From G963668345 sp965226215 (GTDB lineage: Bacteria; Acidobacteriota; Terriglobia; Bryobacterales; UBA6623), in assembly GCA_965226215.1 (NCBI GenBank), contig CBDDCH010000001.1, forward strand, positions 310,001 through 374,000: 64,000 nucleotides of DNA, given 5' to 3'. Below the pieces are notes generated by a model. It was not told where the DNA came from and made no database searches. It was given only the letters and a program-made list of their open reading frames with translations. Below are positions 6,527 through 15,650 of the stretch, piece after piece (position 1 is the first letter of the stretch; each line of letters begins with the position of its first letter). Position numbers and translations under genes: made by a program.

Positions 6527-9118
6527 TCAGTCCATCGGAAAGTTCAGCAATTCGTCTAGAACGACGATCCCGGCGGGACCCAGGCCTTCGGCGATGGGCG
6601 CCGGAGCTGCCTTGCGGGTAATGATGGCCCAGGAAAACTGATAATCCAGCAGCTCGATAAAGTAGGAGCCGAGGGTTTCTTGTATGGTCGCTCGGGCCTG
6701 ATCGGTCAGTAAAAACGCCCCCTCGTCGGCAATGGCGCCGATCACGACCGTGCCGGCCGGCAGCGATCGCAGGTAGACTTCCATGGCCGTCACGTCTTCC
6801 TGACGCGCCCAGGTGTCGAAATTCCGCACGGGCCCGAGAAGGCCCGACCGCGGATCGACGGTGAGAAAGTTGAACCCCCGGCCCGGTCCGCCGCCCTGCA
6901 CTTCGTAAATCAGTGTTCCATCCACTTCAAAGCTGGCGACCGAGGCCATACTCTTGTACCCCCCGGAGACGACGCGAAATCGGACGTCGCTGAGACTGGG
7001 CAGTACGGTTAGCGAGAAGCTTCGTGTAATAGTTTCCGGGAGCACAGTAAACGCGGTCAGCGAAACGGGAGCGTTTTCGATCCGCGGCGTGCCTGGGTCG
7101 GCGGTTACGGTTAGGGGTAGGGTCTCTCCGGGCACTCCAACAGGGATCGACAGGCGAACGCCTGTCGGAAGTCCGCTGATTTGGAAGCGCACAAGCTCGC
7201 AAAAGGAATTGAAGCCTTCAATTTCGACAAAAGCCGTCTGCGAGGGGCCGCCCTCCTGAATAACAAGGGTATTCGGCTCGGGTCCGGAGATCGAAAACCC
7301 CGGCGGCTGACCTTCGTCGATGACCCGCAATAAGTGAGCGTTGCTGGCCACGCCGTCTTGAATAAGCTGCAGATCAACCAATGAAGGAGTGAACTCTTCG
7401 GGGATGAAAACGTTAGTCTGGTAAACTCCTACAACTCCCTGCAGCAAGCCGGAGTAAACTACCGGAATCGACTCGGATCCGAGACGGCTCTGCGGTACGT
7501 TTAGGGTAAGCACACCGCCGGCTGGCGCGAAACCGCTGCCGACTTCGGCCGTGACAGGTCCCAAACCACTGCCATAAACTTCGAGGTAGCTGCCGGGTAG
7601 AATGCCGTTCGCTTCGTCCACTGGGCAAGGCAGCCCAGGCCGGTAGACGCCCCGGTCAAAGATGCCGGGTGCGGAAGCCGCGACGTGCGCCGCTGACAGA
7701 TTACTAGCCACGCCCGCACGATAGACGAGCGCCTCAGTCACACCCAGCGGCGTGGTCCAGGGCGCCTGGCCGCGTACTTCCGTCTGGTCGGCGAAAAATA
7801 GAGGTACAGGCTCCCCGCCCAGGCAGGCGCTCACGGGCCCCAAGTGGTTCGGCAGCGCCGTCGTTCGGGCCGAGCCCGAACCGAAAGCGAATCCCTCGCC
7901 CCGCAGGCTGACAAGTCCGCCGGGCGCGATGGCGGGCCGTCCGCCGGCGGTGCCGACTACGCCGCCCTCGTTGATGATCGGGTCGCCGGTCGCGGACAGC
8001 TCTGCGGGCGGAAATCCGCCCCAGGCGTGCGCCAGAGCAAAGTAAGCCTCGCGGGGCCGCAACGTGTCGAAGCCGGCGATTGCGCCGCTTTCCGCCCGGA
8101 ACAGCCCGAACCACGCCGGATTCCGATAGCCGTCCGGAAAGCTTTGATCCCGCCACCCATCCGTCGAGTGCAGAGAGGGGTCGTCTCCGCCGCGCCACCA
8201 TTCGTCCACGTAGCTTGCCCACAGGCCGCCGAGAACGGGGAAAACGTCGCCGGGGAGCTGCCATTCGATTTCGGACGCGAGAGCCCGCGCAACATCCGCT
8301 TGCGTCGAAGCATCCTCGGTCTGCCCTTGTTGGTCATAGGCGTCGACACCGAACGCTGACACCAGCAATGGCTTCGCCGTCCTGTTGCTCACTGCCACGA
8401 AAAGCTCTTCCAGGGACGCGCCACCGACGCCGTTAACCGACCAAAACGAAAGGCCCGGTTGGCTGAGATCGTCAGCGCCAAGAGCAAAGTCCCCTATTGG
8501 GGACACATCGGCTACCGTTGTGGTGAGCAAAGCCGTGCCGCCTTGCACACCCGCCCTTACCTCGGCCGCGTCCTGTAGCAGGGAATAGAAATCCCTTGGC
8601 GACCCGACGAACTTTTCTTCGTAACCCTGACCTACTTCGTCTCCGAAGACAAAAGCTATGACTCGCCCTTCGTCCCGCCAGCCCTCGACGTACACACGAA
8701 ACTCGTCGAGAATCTGTCCCCTCAGCGCCCGTCCTTGTCCGGTCTCCAGAGACAAAGACCGCTCGGGGTCGTAGAAGCGGTCCAAGGGGAAGCCTGCCAA
8801 CCAATAGAGGTCGGCGTCGGCGAGGGATCGGCGGAAGGCGCCGTCCTCGGGGGAAATTATCGCCTGCGTTCGGACGGTGTTCGCCCCCATCCCCGCGATT
8901 AGCGGGAAGTCTCGCGCGTAAAGACAACCGGCGGGTCCGGGCCCGTCCGACCCACGGGCTCCGATGGGCGTGTTGCTGTAGACAACGCCTCGGATCGCGA
9001 AGGGCTCGTCTTCCAGAAAAAGCTGCCTGTTCCGGATCTCGAAGCCGGCCCTGACCGCGGGCCCGAACACGAAGAGAATCAGCAGAACGAAGACTCCCCC
9101 GAAGCGGCGCCTCCGCAT
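6527..9118 (-). CDS. Secreted multidomain protein: glycosidase-like, TIGR03437-like and ILEI/PANDER-like domains
   Basis: After a signal peptide (RRRRFGGVFVLLILFVFG, cleaved near ARAG) residues 25-390 begin FEIRNRQLFLEDEPFAIRGV and contain GANTVRTQ, ALRGQILDEFRVYVEGW and GLWASYVDEWW, resembling TIM-barrel glycosidase-like proteins of the family 2/5 type; catalytic glutamates are not certain. Residues about 395-620 have GGLVSLRGEGF and later VGVYQTNVFIPEEF and VASNAHLLRV, the pattern of the Solibacter C-terminal domain TIGR03437. The last 140 residues (FEVDGTLIYEV, GRGFNFLTVDP, NFDTWARQEDV, AIADEGAFLL, LGSYFIELLDYQFSW) match the ILEI/PANDER (FAM3-like) domain. The three domains together suggest a cell-surface carbohydrate-related role; the substrate is unknown. 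Confidence 0.75.
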   Translation of the reverse strand: MRRRRFGGVFVLLILFVFGPAVRAGFEIRNRQLFLEDEPFAIRGVVYSNTPIGARGSDGPGPAGCLYARDFPLIAGMGANTVRTQAIISPEDGAFRRSLADADLYWLAGFPLDRFYDPERSLSLETGQGRALRGQILDEFRVYVEGWRDEGRVIAFVFGDEVGQGYEEKFVGSPRDFYSLLQDAAEVRAGVQGGTALLTTTVADVSPIGDFALGADDLSQPGLSFWSVNGVGGASLEELFVAVSNRTAKPLLVSAFGVDAYDQQGQTEDASTQADVARALASEIEWQLPGDVFPVLGGLWASYVDEWWRGGDDPSLHSTDGWRDQSFPDGYRNPAWFGLFRAESGAIAGFDTLRPREAYFALAHAWGGFPPAELSATGDPIINEGGVVGTAGGRPAIAPGGLVSLRGEGFAFGSGSARTTALPNHLGPVSACLGGEPVPLFFADQTEVRGQAPWTTPLGVTEALVYRAGVASNLSAAHVAASAPGIFDRGVYRPGLPCPVDEANGILPGSYLEVYGSGLGPVTAEVGSGFAPAGGVLTLNVPQSRLGSESIPVVYSGLLQGVVGVYQTNVFIPEEFTPSLVDLQLIQDGVASNAHLLRVIDEGQPPGFSISGPEPNTLVIQEGGPSQTAFVEIEGFNSFCELVRFQISGLPTGVRLSIPVGVPGETLPLTVTADPGTPRIENAPVSLTAFTVLPETITRSFSLTVLPSLSDVRFRVVSGGYKSMASVASFEVDGTLIYEVQGGGPGRGFNFLTVDPRSGLLGPVRNFDTWARQEDVTAMEVYLRSLPAGTVVIGAIADEGAFLLTDQARATIQETLGSYFIELLDYQFSWAIITRKAAPAPIAEGLGPAGIVVLDELLNFPMD

Positions 9119-9246
9119 ACGTTGAGGAGAGATACGTGCTGGTCAAACTTTATCGCGCATTACCTATTAAATGCAACCGTTTTGTAAAAAGAGAATGGAA
9201 AACCCCAACAACTCCATTTCGCGCCTCAGCCAACGGGAAGGCGGGC

Positions 9247-11829
9247 TCAAGTCGGCTGCGGGTTCCGGCAAGCCTCCAGCAACTCCTCTTGCAGCACTTC
9301 GCAGGTCGCAGGGTCGAGCTTCCCGTTTGGCCCGACGACGTAGAAGACATCGATTGCCTTTTGCCCTTGCGTGTCGATCAAAACGACCTCGATGTCGCAC
9401 TCGTGCTGAGAGAACTTGCTGGCTAGGTCAAAAAGAAGTCCGGTGCGGTCTTCGGCGATGACGTGCGCGACAGTTGCCCGAGACGAAGTCTGGTTGTCAA
9501 TCGCCACTCGCGGCTCGACGCGGACCCGTCCCTTGACAGCAAATTTGGACTGCCGCCGTTTCAACAGATCTCGAACGTCGGTCGCCCCTTCGGCAACCCT
9601 ACCCAAGGTTTGCGTGAGGCGACTCGATTCGGCGGGATCGGACTCCAGTGTCCGCAGGGGATCGGAGACGATGAAGGTATCGAGTGTCATTTTTTGGCTA
9701 TTGGCAAACGCCTCAGCCTTTTCGATATTGAGGCCAAAGCTCGACAGCGTCGCGCAAAGCGAGGCAAAGAGAAACGGCCGGTCCCACGTCACGACAACGA
9801 CCTCATGCAGGGAGTGCCGACGACGAAGGGTAACTGCTGAGCGCTTCGTTTTGAGTTCGCGACTGAGCTGAAACTGCGCGTACACCTGCTCGGGAGAATG
9901 GGTTCGGATGTAGCGTTGCGGGAAGCCCTCAAGAAATGCACCGACCGCCGAGCGCTCGTCGGCCGTAGGCGCAGCTTCCAGATAGGTCTCCGTCGGCTCC
10001 ACGTGGATACGGCGATCTTCGATGTCCCGCGTCAAGCTGTTGTGGGTTGCGATATACAACTGCCAGAGCAAATCTTTTCGCCAATCGGTCAAAGCCTTTG
10101 GGTTCACCGCGCTGATATCAGCGAGAGTCATTAGCGTTAGCGCCTTGAGGCGTTCGATCGTGCCAACCAGATCGGCCAGCTCTTCAATTGTCTCGGGATC
10201 GGCAAGATCACGACCCGTCATCATGGCTGACGGCGCTAAGTGATGGCGAATCAGAAAGCGCACCAACTCGCGGTCGGCTTCTTCCATGCGGATACGGGCC
10301 ATTGCCTTGTCGGCCAGCTGCAAACTGCGCTCGGCATGGTCGCCTTCGGAAACTCCTTTGCCCAGATCGTGGAAGAGCAGCGCGAAGTAGAGAAGCTCGG
10401 GTTGGTCCAACTCCGAAAGCAAGCCCGCAAACCGACCCGTCAGGTCGTCCGCTGTGTCGGCCAACTCCTGTAAATTCCGGATCGTTACGAAAGTATGCTC
10501 GTCCACCGTGTAGCGGTGAAAGAAATCGCGAATGACCAAACAATCCACCAACTCAAACTCAGGGAATACAGCCGCCAGGGCGCCGGTTTCGTGCATCGCC
10601 GTCAGCGCCTCGTAGGCGTGCGGTAGCTTGAGTACCTCCGCTACCATGGGCCACAAGGGATCCTCCACGCGCGAGCACTCCCCGATTTCCTGAAGTGCAT
10701 TTTCGACCCGCCGTTCGGTCTCCACCGCCAGAGGAATCCCGTGTCGAGAGACGAACTGAAACAGCAGCAGGGCCAGCGACGGCTGCTGCACTAATGCCTC
10801 GGAGTTTCGAAGATACAACCGCCCCCGTTGAACAACGAAATCGTTGTTCGAGAGTCGCGACTTGCGGTCTCGGAAGAATGTAAACAGCGATTGGCCGGCG
10901 GACGCTGACTCTTCAATCGCACGGGTCACGAGCCGGTAGATGATCCGCACGCGTCGAAAATACTCGCGCATCCAATCAGAAGTATCCGTCGTTTCGGGGA
11001 AACCCTTTCCAGCACTCTCCTCCGCCACCTGATCCTGTAGGTCGAACGTGAGCTTGTTGTTGTCACGGCCATTGAAGTAGTGCACGAAACAGCGGACCGC
11101 GAACAAGAACCGCTTGGCTTCGAGAAGCTGTTCCCGCGATTCGGCGGGCAGGCACTCTTCACTATCCGGCAATCGCGCGTTCGACGCATTGATAAGCTGA
11201 GAAACCCAGCACGCTAGTTGAAAGTCGCGAAGTCCTCCTGGCGTCGCCTTGACGTCCGGTTCGAGGTGGTAGATCGTCTGGCCGGCCAGCAGATGGCGCC
11301 TGTGGGCGAGTTCGATCAGGTTGCTAAGAAGAGCACGCTTTTCGCGGACATAGAAGCGAGGCAAATGCCGATAGCGCAGGTCCTGATAGAGAGCTTCATC
11401 ACCCGCCAAAAACCGGGCGTCGAGCAGGCTGATGTTCAGTTCCGTGTTGTCGTGCGCGAGTCGCGCACACTCAGCGGGTGTTCTCACCGAATGCGAAACA
11501 CGCAGTTTGGAGTCCCATAGCGCGGTGAGCAGCTTCGAGGTCTGGTTCTTGTAAGTGTTGGCATGTGCCGTTCGCTCCAATAGCAGCAGCAGGTCGACGT
11601 CCGAGTAGGGGAACAGCTGGGAACGACCGTAGCCACCGACAGCTATCAGAGCGGCCCCGGAACTTGGAGCGTCAGGGAAAGTCTCGCGAAAGCAGCGGCT
11701 GACAACTTCGTCGGTGGCAGCTGAATGGGCGGCGACCGCTTCGAGGCCGTCTCCGCCGGCGAGGAACCGTTGCTTGATCTCCTCGAACGCGCCGGCTTGC
11801 GAGGAAGCGGTGTGCGACATGGAATCCAT
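9247..11829 (-). CDS. glnD: PII uridylyltransferase / uridylyl-removing enzyme
   Basis: This protein adds UMP to PII when nitrogen is scarce and removes it when glutamine is high. The nucleotidyltransferase site is seen in AVGGYGRSQLFPYSDVDLLL, the GlnD-type helical region follows, the HD domain has LLFHDLGKGV and HAERSL, and two ACT domains end the protein (VVVTWDRPFLFASL and VIAEDRTGLLFDLA), which sense glutamine. The chosen ATG (MDSMSHTASS) has AGGGGCG about 8 bases upstream. An upstream GTG at 11889 is in frame, but the added 20 residues lie largely in a repeat copy (family G) and lack a ribosome site. PII and the ammonium channel are the next genes upstream. Confidence 0.93.
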   Translation of the reverse strand: MDSMSHTASSQAGAFEEIKQRFLAGGDGLEAVAAHSAATDEVVSRCFRETFPDAPSSGAALIAVGGYGRSQLFPYSDVDLLLLLERTAHANTYKNQTSKLLTALWDSKLRVSHSVRTPAECARLAHDNTELNISLLDARFLAGDEALYQDLRYRHLPRFYVREKRALLSNLIELAHRRHLLAGQTIYHLEPDVKATPGGLRDFQLACWVSQLINASNARLPDSEECLPAESREQLLEAKRFLFAVRCFVHYFNGRDNNKLTFDLQDQVAEESAGKGFPETTDTSDWMREYFRRVRIIYRLVTRAIEESASAGQSLFTFFRDRKSRLSNNDFVVQRGRLYLRNSEALVQQPSLALLLFQFVSRHGIPLAVETERRVENALQEIGECSRVEDPLWPMVAEVLKLPHAYEALTAMHETGALAAVFPEFELVDCLVIRDFFHRYTVDEHTFVTIRNLQELADTADDLTGRFAGLLSELDQPELLYFALLFHDLGKGVSEGDHAERSLQLADKAMARIRMEEADRELVRFLIRHHLAPSAMMTGRDLADPETIEELADLVGTIERLKALTLMTLADISAVNPKALTDWRKDLLWQLYIATHNSLTRDIEDRRIHVEPTETYLEAAPTADERSAVGAFLEGFPQRYIRTHSPEQVYAQFQLSRELKTKRSAVTLRRRHSLHEVVVVTWDRPFLFASLCATLSSFGLNIEKAEAFANSQKMTLDTFIVSDPLRTLESDPAESSRLTQTLGRVAEGATDVRDLLKRRQSKFAVKGRVRVEPRVAIDNQTSSRATVAHVIAEDRTGLLFDLASKFSQHECDIEVVLIDTQGQKAIDVFYVVGPNGKLDPATCEVLQEELLEACRNPQPT

Positions 11830-11878
11830 ATGTGCCCGCCCCTGGCGGAAAGAGAGACACCCAGAACGGTCGCCGCTA

Positions 11879-11931
11879 GCCGCGTTCACACGGCTTCGTC
11901 GGGGTCCTTAGGCCAGCCGTTTTACGGCTGG
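11879..11931 (+). repeat. Repeat family G with CCAGCCGT/ACGGCTGG hairpin
   Basis: GCCGCGTTCACACGGCTT followed by TAGGCCAGCCGT-TTT-ACGGCTGG. A near copy in the opposite orientation is at 36478-36532. The copy overlaps the possible upstream extension of glnD, an argument against that longer start. Confidence 0.65.
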
Positions 11932-12281
11932 TTGCGAAGCAGGTGCAAAAACTCGTCTTAGCCCGCTTCCAGCAGGCTTGTCCTCACCGAGGATTCGTAC
12001 GTGAACTTCTGAAACTCAGCCCTAGGCTAGCAGGGAACAAGCTCGGTGGGATAGGCAATCTTGCCTGTCAGGCCCTACCGGTTGAGCTATGTTTCAACAA
12101 CTAGTCCACAGTTCAACACTGCCGGAAACGATTTTCCCCAACAGCCGCCTACCAGAAGCGATGTAGAGCGGCAAGGAGCACCCTCGAAACACGCGCACAA
12201 GGCCGAGCCCCGCCTTGGCTAGCGAAGCCGACCAACGCGGGGCCTGAAAGCTAAACACTCACGGGGCAAACGTCACACTCG
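11932..12281. other. Intergenic region glnD-PII with weak repeat and hairpins
   Basis: No gene is seen. It holds a degenerate family D-like hairpin (AGGCAATCTTGCCT, about 12053-12066) and, close to the PII stop, a GC-rich stem GCCCCGC / GCGGGGC (about 12207-12243) that could end the amt-PII transcript, although no T tract follows it. Confidence 0.4.
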
Positions 12282-12620
12282 CTAGAGCGCCGCGTCACCC
12301 GTGTCGTTGTTGCGAATGCGAATTGCGTCCTCTAGGGAGTAGATAAACACCTTGCCGTCGCCGATCTTGCCGGTCCGCGCGGACTCGACCACCGCTTTGA
12401 CGGTCTCTTCGACACGAGCATCGGCGACCACGATTTCAACCTTGACCTTGGGTAGAAGGTCAACCTCGTATTCCTGGCCGCGGTAGACCTCCTTATGGCC
12501 CTTTTGCCGACCGTGTCCGCGGACGTCGTATATGGTCATCCCATCGACGCCGACGCCTTTTAACGCCTCTCGGACGTCATCCAGCTTATAGGGCTGAATG
12601 ATAGCTTCAATTCTTTTCAT
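12282..12620 (-). CDS. glnK: Nitrogen regulatory protein PII
   Basis: The 112 residues begin MKRIEAIIQPYKLDDVREAL and include VRGHGRQKGHKEVYRGQEYEVDLLPKV, with Tyr51 at the tip of the T-loop, the residue uridylylated by GlnD. The signature TGKIGDGKVFI and the R-R pair of the C-terminus (IRIRN) are present. PII trimers sense ATP/ADP and 2-oxoglutarate and block the ammonium channel. Linkage to amt suggests the GlnK type; GlnB cannot be excluded. An AGG lies just before the ATG (GGAGCACAGG). Confidence 0.95.
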   Translation of the reverse strand: MKRIEAIIQPYKLDDVREALKGVGVDGMTIYDVRGHGRQKGHKEVYRGQEYEVDLLPKVKVEIVVADARVEETVKAVVESARTGKIGDGKVFIYSLEDAIRIRNNDTGDAAL

Positions 12621-12639
12621 CCTGTGCTCCTTCCCGCAG

Positions 12640-12933
12640 TTAACCTTCCAAACTGTACGCTTCCTCGCCGTGTTGCGTCAGGTCGAGGCCTTCGATTTCC
12701 TCAGCGTCCGTCACTCGAAGCCCGACGAGCGCGTCTGTCACCTTCAAGATAATGAAGGTCCCGACGGCGGCGAGCACCCAGGTAATCAAAGCACCCAGCA
12801 CGCTATTCAAAAACTGGCCGGGATTCCCCTCCAGCAAACCCGTGGAGCCTTCCTATACAGCGGCAATGCTGCCATAGATTACAACACCAGCAGTCAGGTG
12901 CGCCACGAAAACCAATGAAACCGTCGCCAGCGG
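12640..12933 (-). pseudogene. C-terminal remnant of a second ammonium transporter gene
   Basis: Between amt and PII one frame reads SLVFVAHLTAGVVIYGSIAAV, a stop (TAG at 12855-12853), then GLLEGNPGQFLNSVLGALIT, a membrane segment and GLRVTDAEEIEGLDLTQHGEEAY. The last part is the typical Amt C-terminal tail, and the first aligns with SVHLTNGIWGTLSIGLF of the intact amt. The sequence is well diverged from its neighbour, so it is the tail of a once-separate paralogue rather than a fresh duplication. Only about the last quarter survives, and the in-frame stop disables it. Confidence 0.8.
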
Positions 12934-14304
12934 TCAAGAACTACCTTTGTGCATCGGATCACCACCGTAGGCTACCATTCCCATTTCGCTGAGATCGAGG
13001 CCGCGGGTTTCGTCTTCCGCGCTGACGCGCAGTCCAAAAATTCCCTTAATGATTGACCAGGCTATCAGTGAAAAGACGAGTGTAAACGCACCCACGGCGA
13101 CAACGCCGATGAACTGCGCCCACAGAGAAGCGAAGCCGCCTCCATAAAACAGTCCATCCGGACCGCCTCCGGGAGCAGCAGCAGTCCCAAACAGACCGAT
13201 CGAGAGCGTCCCCCAGATTCCGTTCGTCAAGTGGACTGACAGTGCGCCGACTGGGTCATCGATTCTTATGCGATCAAAAAATCGCACGGAAGGCACAATG
13301 ATGAGACCCGCGATCAGGCCGATTACAACGGAAGCCCAGACGTCAACGAACGCGCAGGGCGCTGTGATGGCCACCAGGCCGGCTAAAGCCCCGTTGACGG
13401 TCATGCCGAAGTCGGGTTTGCCGAACCAGATCCAGGCTACGACGGTAGCCGTCAGCAACCCTGCCGCGCAGGAGAGGTTAGTCGTCACGACGATGTGGGC
13501 AATAGCACCCGCATCCGCCGCCATGGTGCTGCCGGGATTGAAGCCGAACCAACCGAGCCACAGGATCAATCCGCCGAGAAACGCCAGAGCCATACTGTGT
13601 CCGGGGATCGGCTGAACTTTGCCGTCGGACCTGTATTTACCGAGTCGCGGGCCCAGAATGATGACTCCCGCTAGTCCCGCCCAGCCACCCACCGAGTGAA
13701 CCACCGTGGAGCCGGCAAAATCCCAAAAGCCCAAGCTCGCCAGCCAACCGCCGCCCCAGATCCAGTGTCCGCTGATCGGGTAGAACAGGCCAACGAGAAC
13801 CAACGTGAAGATCATGTAGGCGCGGTAGTGAATCCGCTCCGCCACGCAGCCGGAAACGATCGTCGCGGCCGTCCCGGCGAAGACAAGCTGAAAGAAGAAC
13901 TTCGCCAGCAGGGGAACGCCCGTCCAGGCGATCGACGAGTAAACGCCCTTGTAGGCGTCGCCGACCGCGGGGCTGTTATCCGCCCCCTCCAAAAACCAAC
14001 CATTTAGGCCCATGAAGCTATTCCCATCGCCAAACATGATGGCGAAGCCCAAGATCCAGAACGCAATGGAGGAAAGGCCGAAAACGACGAAATTCTTGCC
14101 CAAGATGTTGACCGCGTTCTTAGCGCGGCAGAACCCGGCCTCAACACAGCCGAACCCGGCGTTCATGAAAAAGACCAGAAAGGCAGTCACCAGGACCCAA
14201 ATGGTGTCGGCCGCAACTTTTAGCTCGGCTCCGCCGTCCTGCGCCCAGGCAGGGCAACACAACAACAGTCCAAACAGCAACCGCAACGTCCCGCGCATAT
14301 TCAT
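12934..14304 (-). CDS. amt: Ammonium transporter
   Basis: The 456-residue protein starts with a signal-like segment (LRLLFGLLLCCPAWAQ), as many Amt proteins do, followed by eleven membrane helices. Family signatures include NAGFGCVEAGF, GFAIMFG, AKFFFQLVFAGTAATIVSGCVAER, DFAGSTVVHSVGG (pore histidine), WFGFNPGS and VGALSVHLTNG (second pore histidine). The C-terminal tail GLRVSAEDETRGLDLSEMGMVAYG is the part that signals to PII. A good AGGAG lies before the ATG. It is first in a probable amt-PII unit, which also contains the amt remnant. Confidence 0.95.
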   Translation of the reverse strand: MNMRGTLRLLFGLLLCCPAWAQDGGAELKVAADTIWVLVTAFLVFFMNAGFGCVEAGFCRAKNAVNILGKNFVVFGLSSIAFWILGFAIMFGDGNSFMGLNGWFLEGADNSPAVGDAYKGVYSSIAWTGVPLLAKFFFQLVFAGTAATIVSGCVAERIHYRAYMIFTLVLVGLFYPISGHWIWGGGWLASLGFWDFAGSTVVHSVGGWAGLAGVIILGPRLGKYRSDGKVQPIPGHSMALAFLGGLILWLGWFGFNPGSTMAADAGAIAHIVVTTNLSCAAGLLTATVVAWIWFGKPDFGMTVNGALAGLVAITAPCAFVDVWASVVIGLIAGLIIVPSVRFFDRIRIDDPVGALSVHLTNGIWGTLSIGLFGTAAAPGGGPDGLFYGGGFASLWAQFIGVVAVGAFTLVFSLIAWSIIKGIFGLRVSAEDETRGLDLSEMGMVAYGGDPMHKGSS

Positions 14305-14421
14305 CTCCTCACTCCTCGTTGGTTTCAGTCGCCACCCATCGCCACCCAGTGACGGGTACAGTGTGCCTCTGTGGCATCTTCTACCTCTATATCTTGCAAC
14401 GAGTGAACGCGTTCGAAACGC

Positions 14422-14450
14422 TTCTATCGTGCCGATAGAAAGTTTCTATC
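14422..14450. promoter_or_regulatory. Cluster of GATAGAA half-sites upstream of amt
   Basis: TTCTATC (14422-14428), GATAGAAA (14434-14441) and TTTCTATC (14443-14450) form two overlapping perfect inverted repeats, one with a 5-base and one with a 1-base spacer. They lie about 120-145 bases before the amt start. The overlapping coding-strand string GGCACGATAGAAGC fits GG-N10-GC, a weak sigma-54-like core. This may be an operator or an RNA hairpin in the leader. Confidence 0.5.
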
Positions 14451-14649
14451 CGGCACCGAGTTAGAAGGCCCACAGGACGTGCGACGGCAACGGTTCTCGC
14501 CCTGCCCGGTGTCTCGGCAGAGCACCGGACGCCGACCCGATACCAGTGTTGGACCCACCGCAAGACTCGCATGGCCGGAGCGACGATGATGTAAGCTGCT
14601 GATTGACTCCCCGCATGACGCCGTTTGTCATCTACCGCCGCGACATGTC

Positions 14650-14708
14650 GCCCTGGACAAGCGGGATCGCTTGTCCCTACTTTGACTCGACGCAAGTTGG
14701 CGTCCCGC
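14650..14708 (+). repeat. Repeat family D copy
   Basis: The hairpin GGACAAGCGGGATCGCTTGTCC is followed by CTACTTTGACTCGACGCAAG and GGCG; the copy near 61.2 kb has the same order (CTACTTTAAGTCCCCGCAAG). The rest of the 14.45-14.9 kb stretch shows no gene. Confidence 0.6.
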
Positions 14709-14898
14709 TTGGAATCGCAGAGAGCAATTCGAGCATCCGTGGCCGCTAAGCCAACAGAATCGGGGCTAGCCCCAACACCACCGCAAACAGGCGGTTCGCA
14801 CCAGGTTGAGCCTTGAGGCCCAACAGTGCCACGATCGACTGGAAAGAAGCTGCCCGCAGGAGAAGGCCGAAGGCGGTCAAGGTAACTGGAGGAAAAGC

Positions 14899-15381
14899 AT
14901 GAGTCCGGACAAAGATCTAAGAAGCCACCTGCTCGAGCTGCTCGACGGCGGCAGCGCTCACCTCAAGCCAAGCCAGGTCCTGAAAGGCTTTCCCGCCAAA
15001 GCTCGGGGCGCCAAAGCCGCCGGGGTGCCATACAGCCCGTGGCAGCTCCTGGAACACATGCGCATCGCGCAGTGGGACATCCTGGAATTCAGCCGCAACC
15101 CGAAACACGTCTCGCCGCCGTATCCGGAGGGCTACTGGCCTTCCGGTGACGCCCCCGCAAGCCAGCAGGAGTGGGGAAGCAGCGTCGAAGCCTTCCAAGC
15201 AGGTCTCGAGGAGGTGAAGCAGCTCGTCTCCGACCCCGCGGTTGATTTGTTGGCGACAATTCCGCACGGTGACGGCCAGACGGTCCTACGGGAGGCCATG
15301 TTGGTGGCAGACCACAACGCCTATCATCTGGGCCAACTCGTCACGCTGCGGCGGCTGCTCGGCGATTGGGCCCAGAGCTGA
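14899..15381 (+). CDS. DinB-family protein
   Basis: The 160-residue protein has the four-helix DinB/YfiT layout with three likely metal histidines: one in PWQLLEHMRIAQWDIL and two in VADHNAYHLGQLVTLRRLLG. The family includes thiol S-transferases (bacillithiol or mycothiol dependent) and many members without known function. The upstream ATG at 14806 would add 31 residues with no family character; the ATG at 14899 has GGAGG at a good distance (AACTGGAGGAAAAGC). It stands alone between amt on the other strand and an isomerase. Confidence 0.88.
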   Translation: MSPDKDLRSHLLELLDGGSAHLKPSQVLKGFPAKARGAKAAGVPYSPWQLLEHMRIAQWDILEFSRNPKHVSPPYPEGYWPSGDAPASQQEWGSSVEAFQAGLEEVKQLVSDPAVDLLATIPHGDGQTVLREAMLVADHNAYHLGQLVTLRRLLGDWAQS

Positions 15382-15426
15382 GTACTCCATTTCAGCGATA
15401 CACTCGCGTTTCGGGCAGACGGCGGC

Positions 15427-15531
15427 ATGCGGTGCTCCTACCGATCTGTCAGCACGGCGTTGACTCGTGCCAAGGCTGGCGGCCACACCGAAGTAGTGGA
15501 GCTTCTTGGACAAGCCGAGCCGGAGGAGTAA
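15427..15531 (+). pseudogene. Ankyrin-repeat fragment
   Basis: A frame of only 34 codons ends STALTRAKAGGHTEVVELL then GQAEPEE and a stop. TAL..A...GHTEVVELL is the ankyrin-repeat consensus, here the last repeat of what was once a longer protein. No upstream repeats can be read in any frame before it, so it looks like the tail of a deleted gene. The rest of the space up to 15650 shows nothing else. Confidence 0.6.
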
Positions 15532-15650
15532 GCAAATTGTAATAGCGGCGAACTAGACTTCGACGGAGCCTGCCGGCCGACGGTGGAACTCAGCTCGAAG
15601 GCCCGACATTTCCGAATCCATAGTGAAGCCACCCGCCCCAGAAAAAGGAC

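Noticed and set aside
11830..11889. Longer start (GTG) for glnD
   Set aside because: The added codons overlap a repeat copy found elsewhere, and only the shorter start has a ribosome site.
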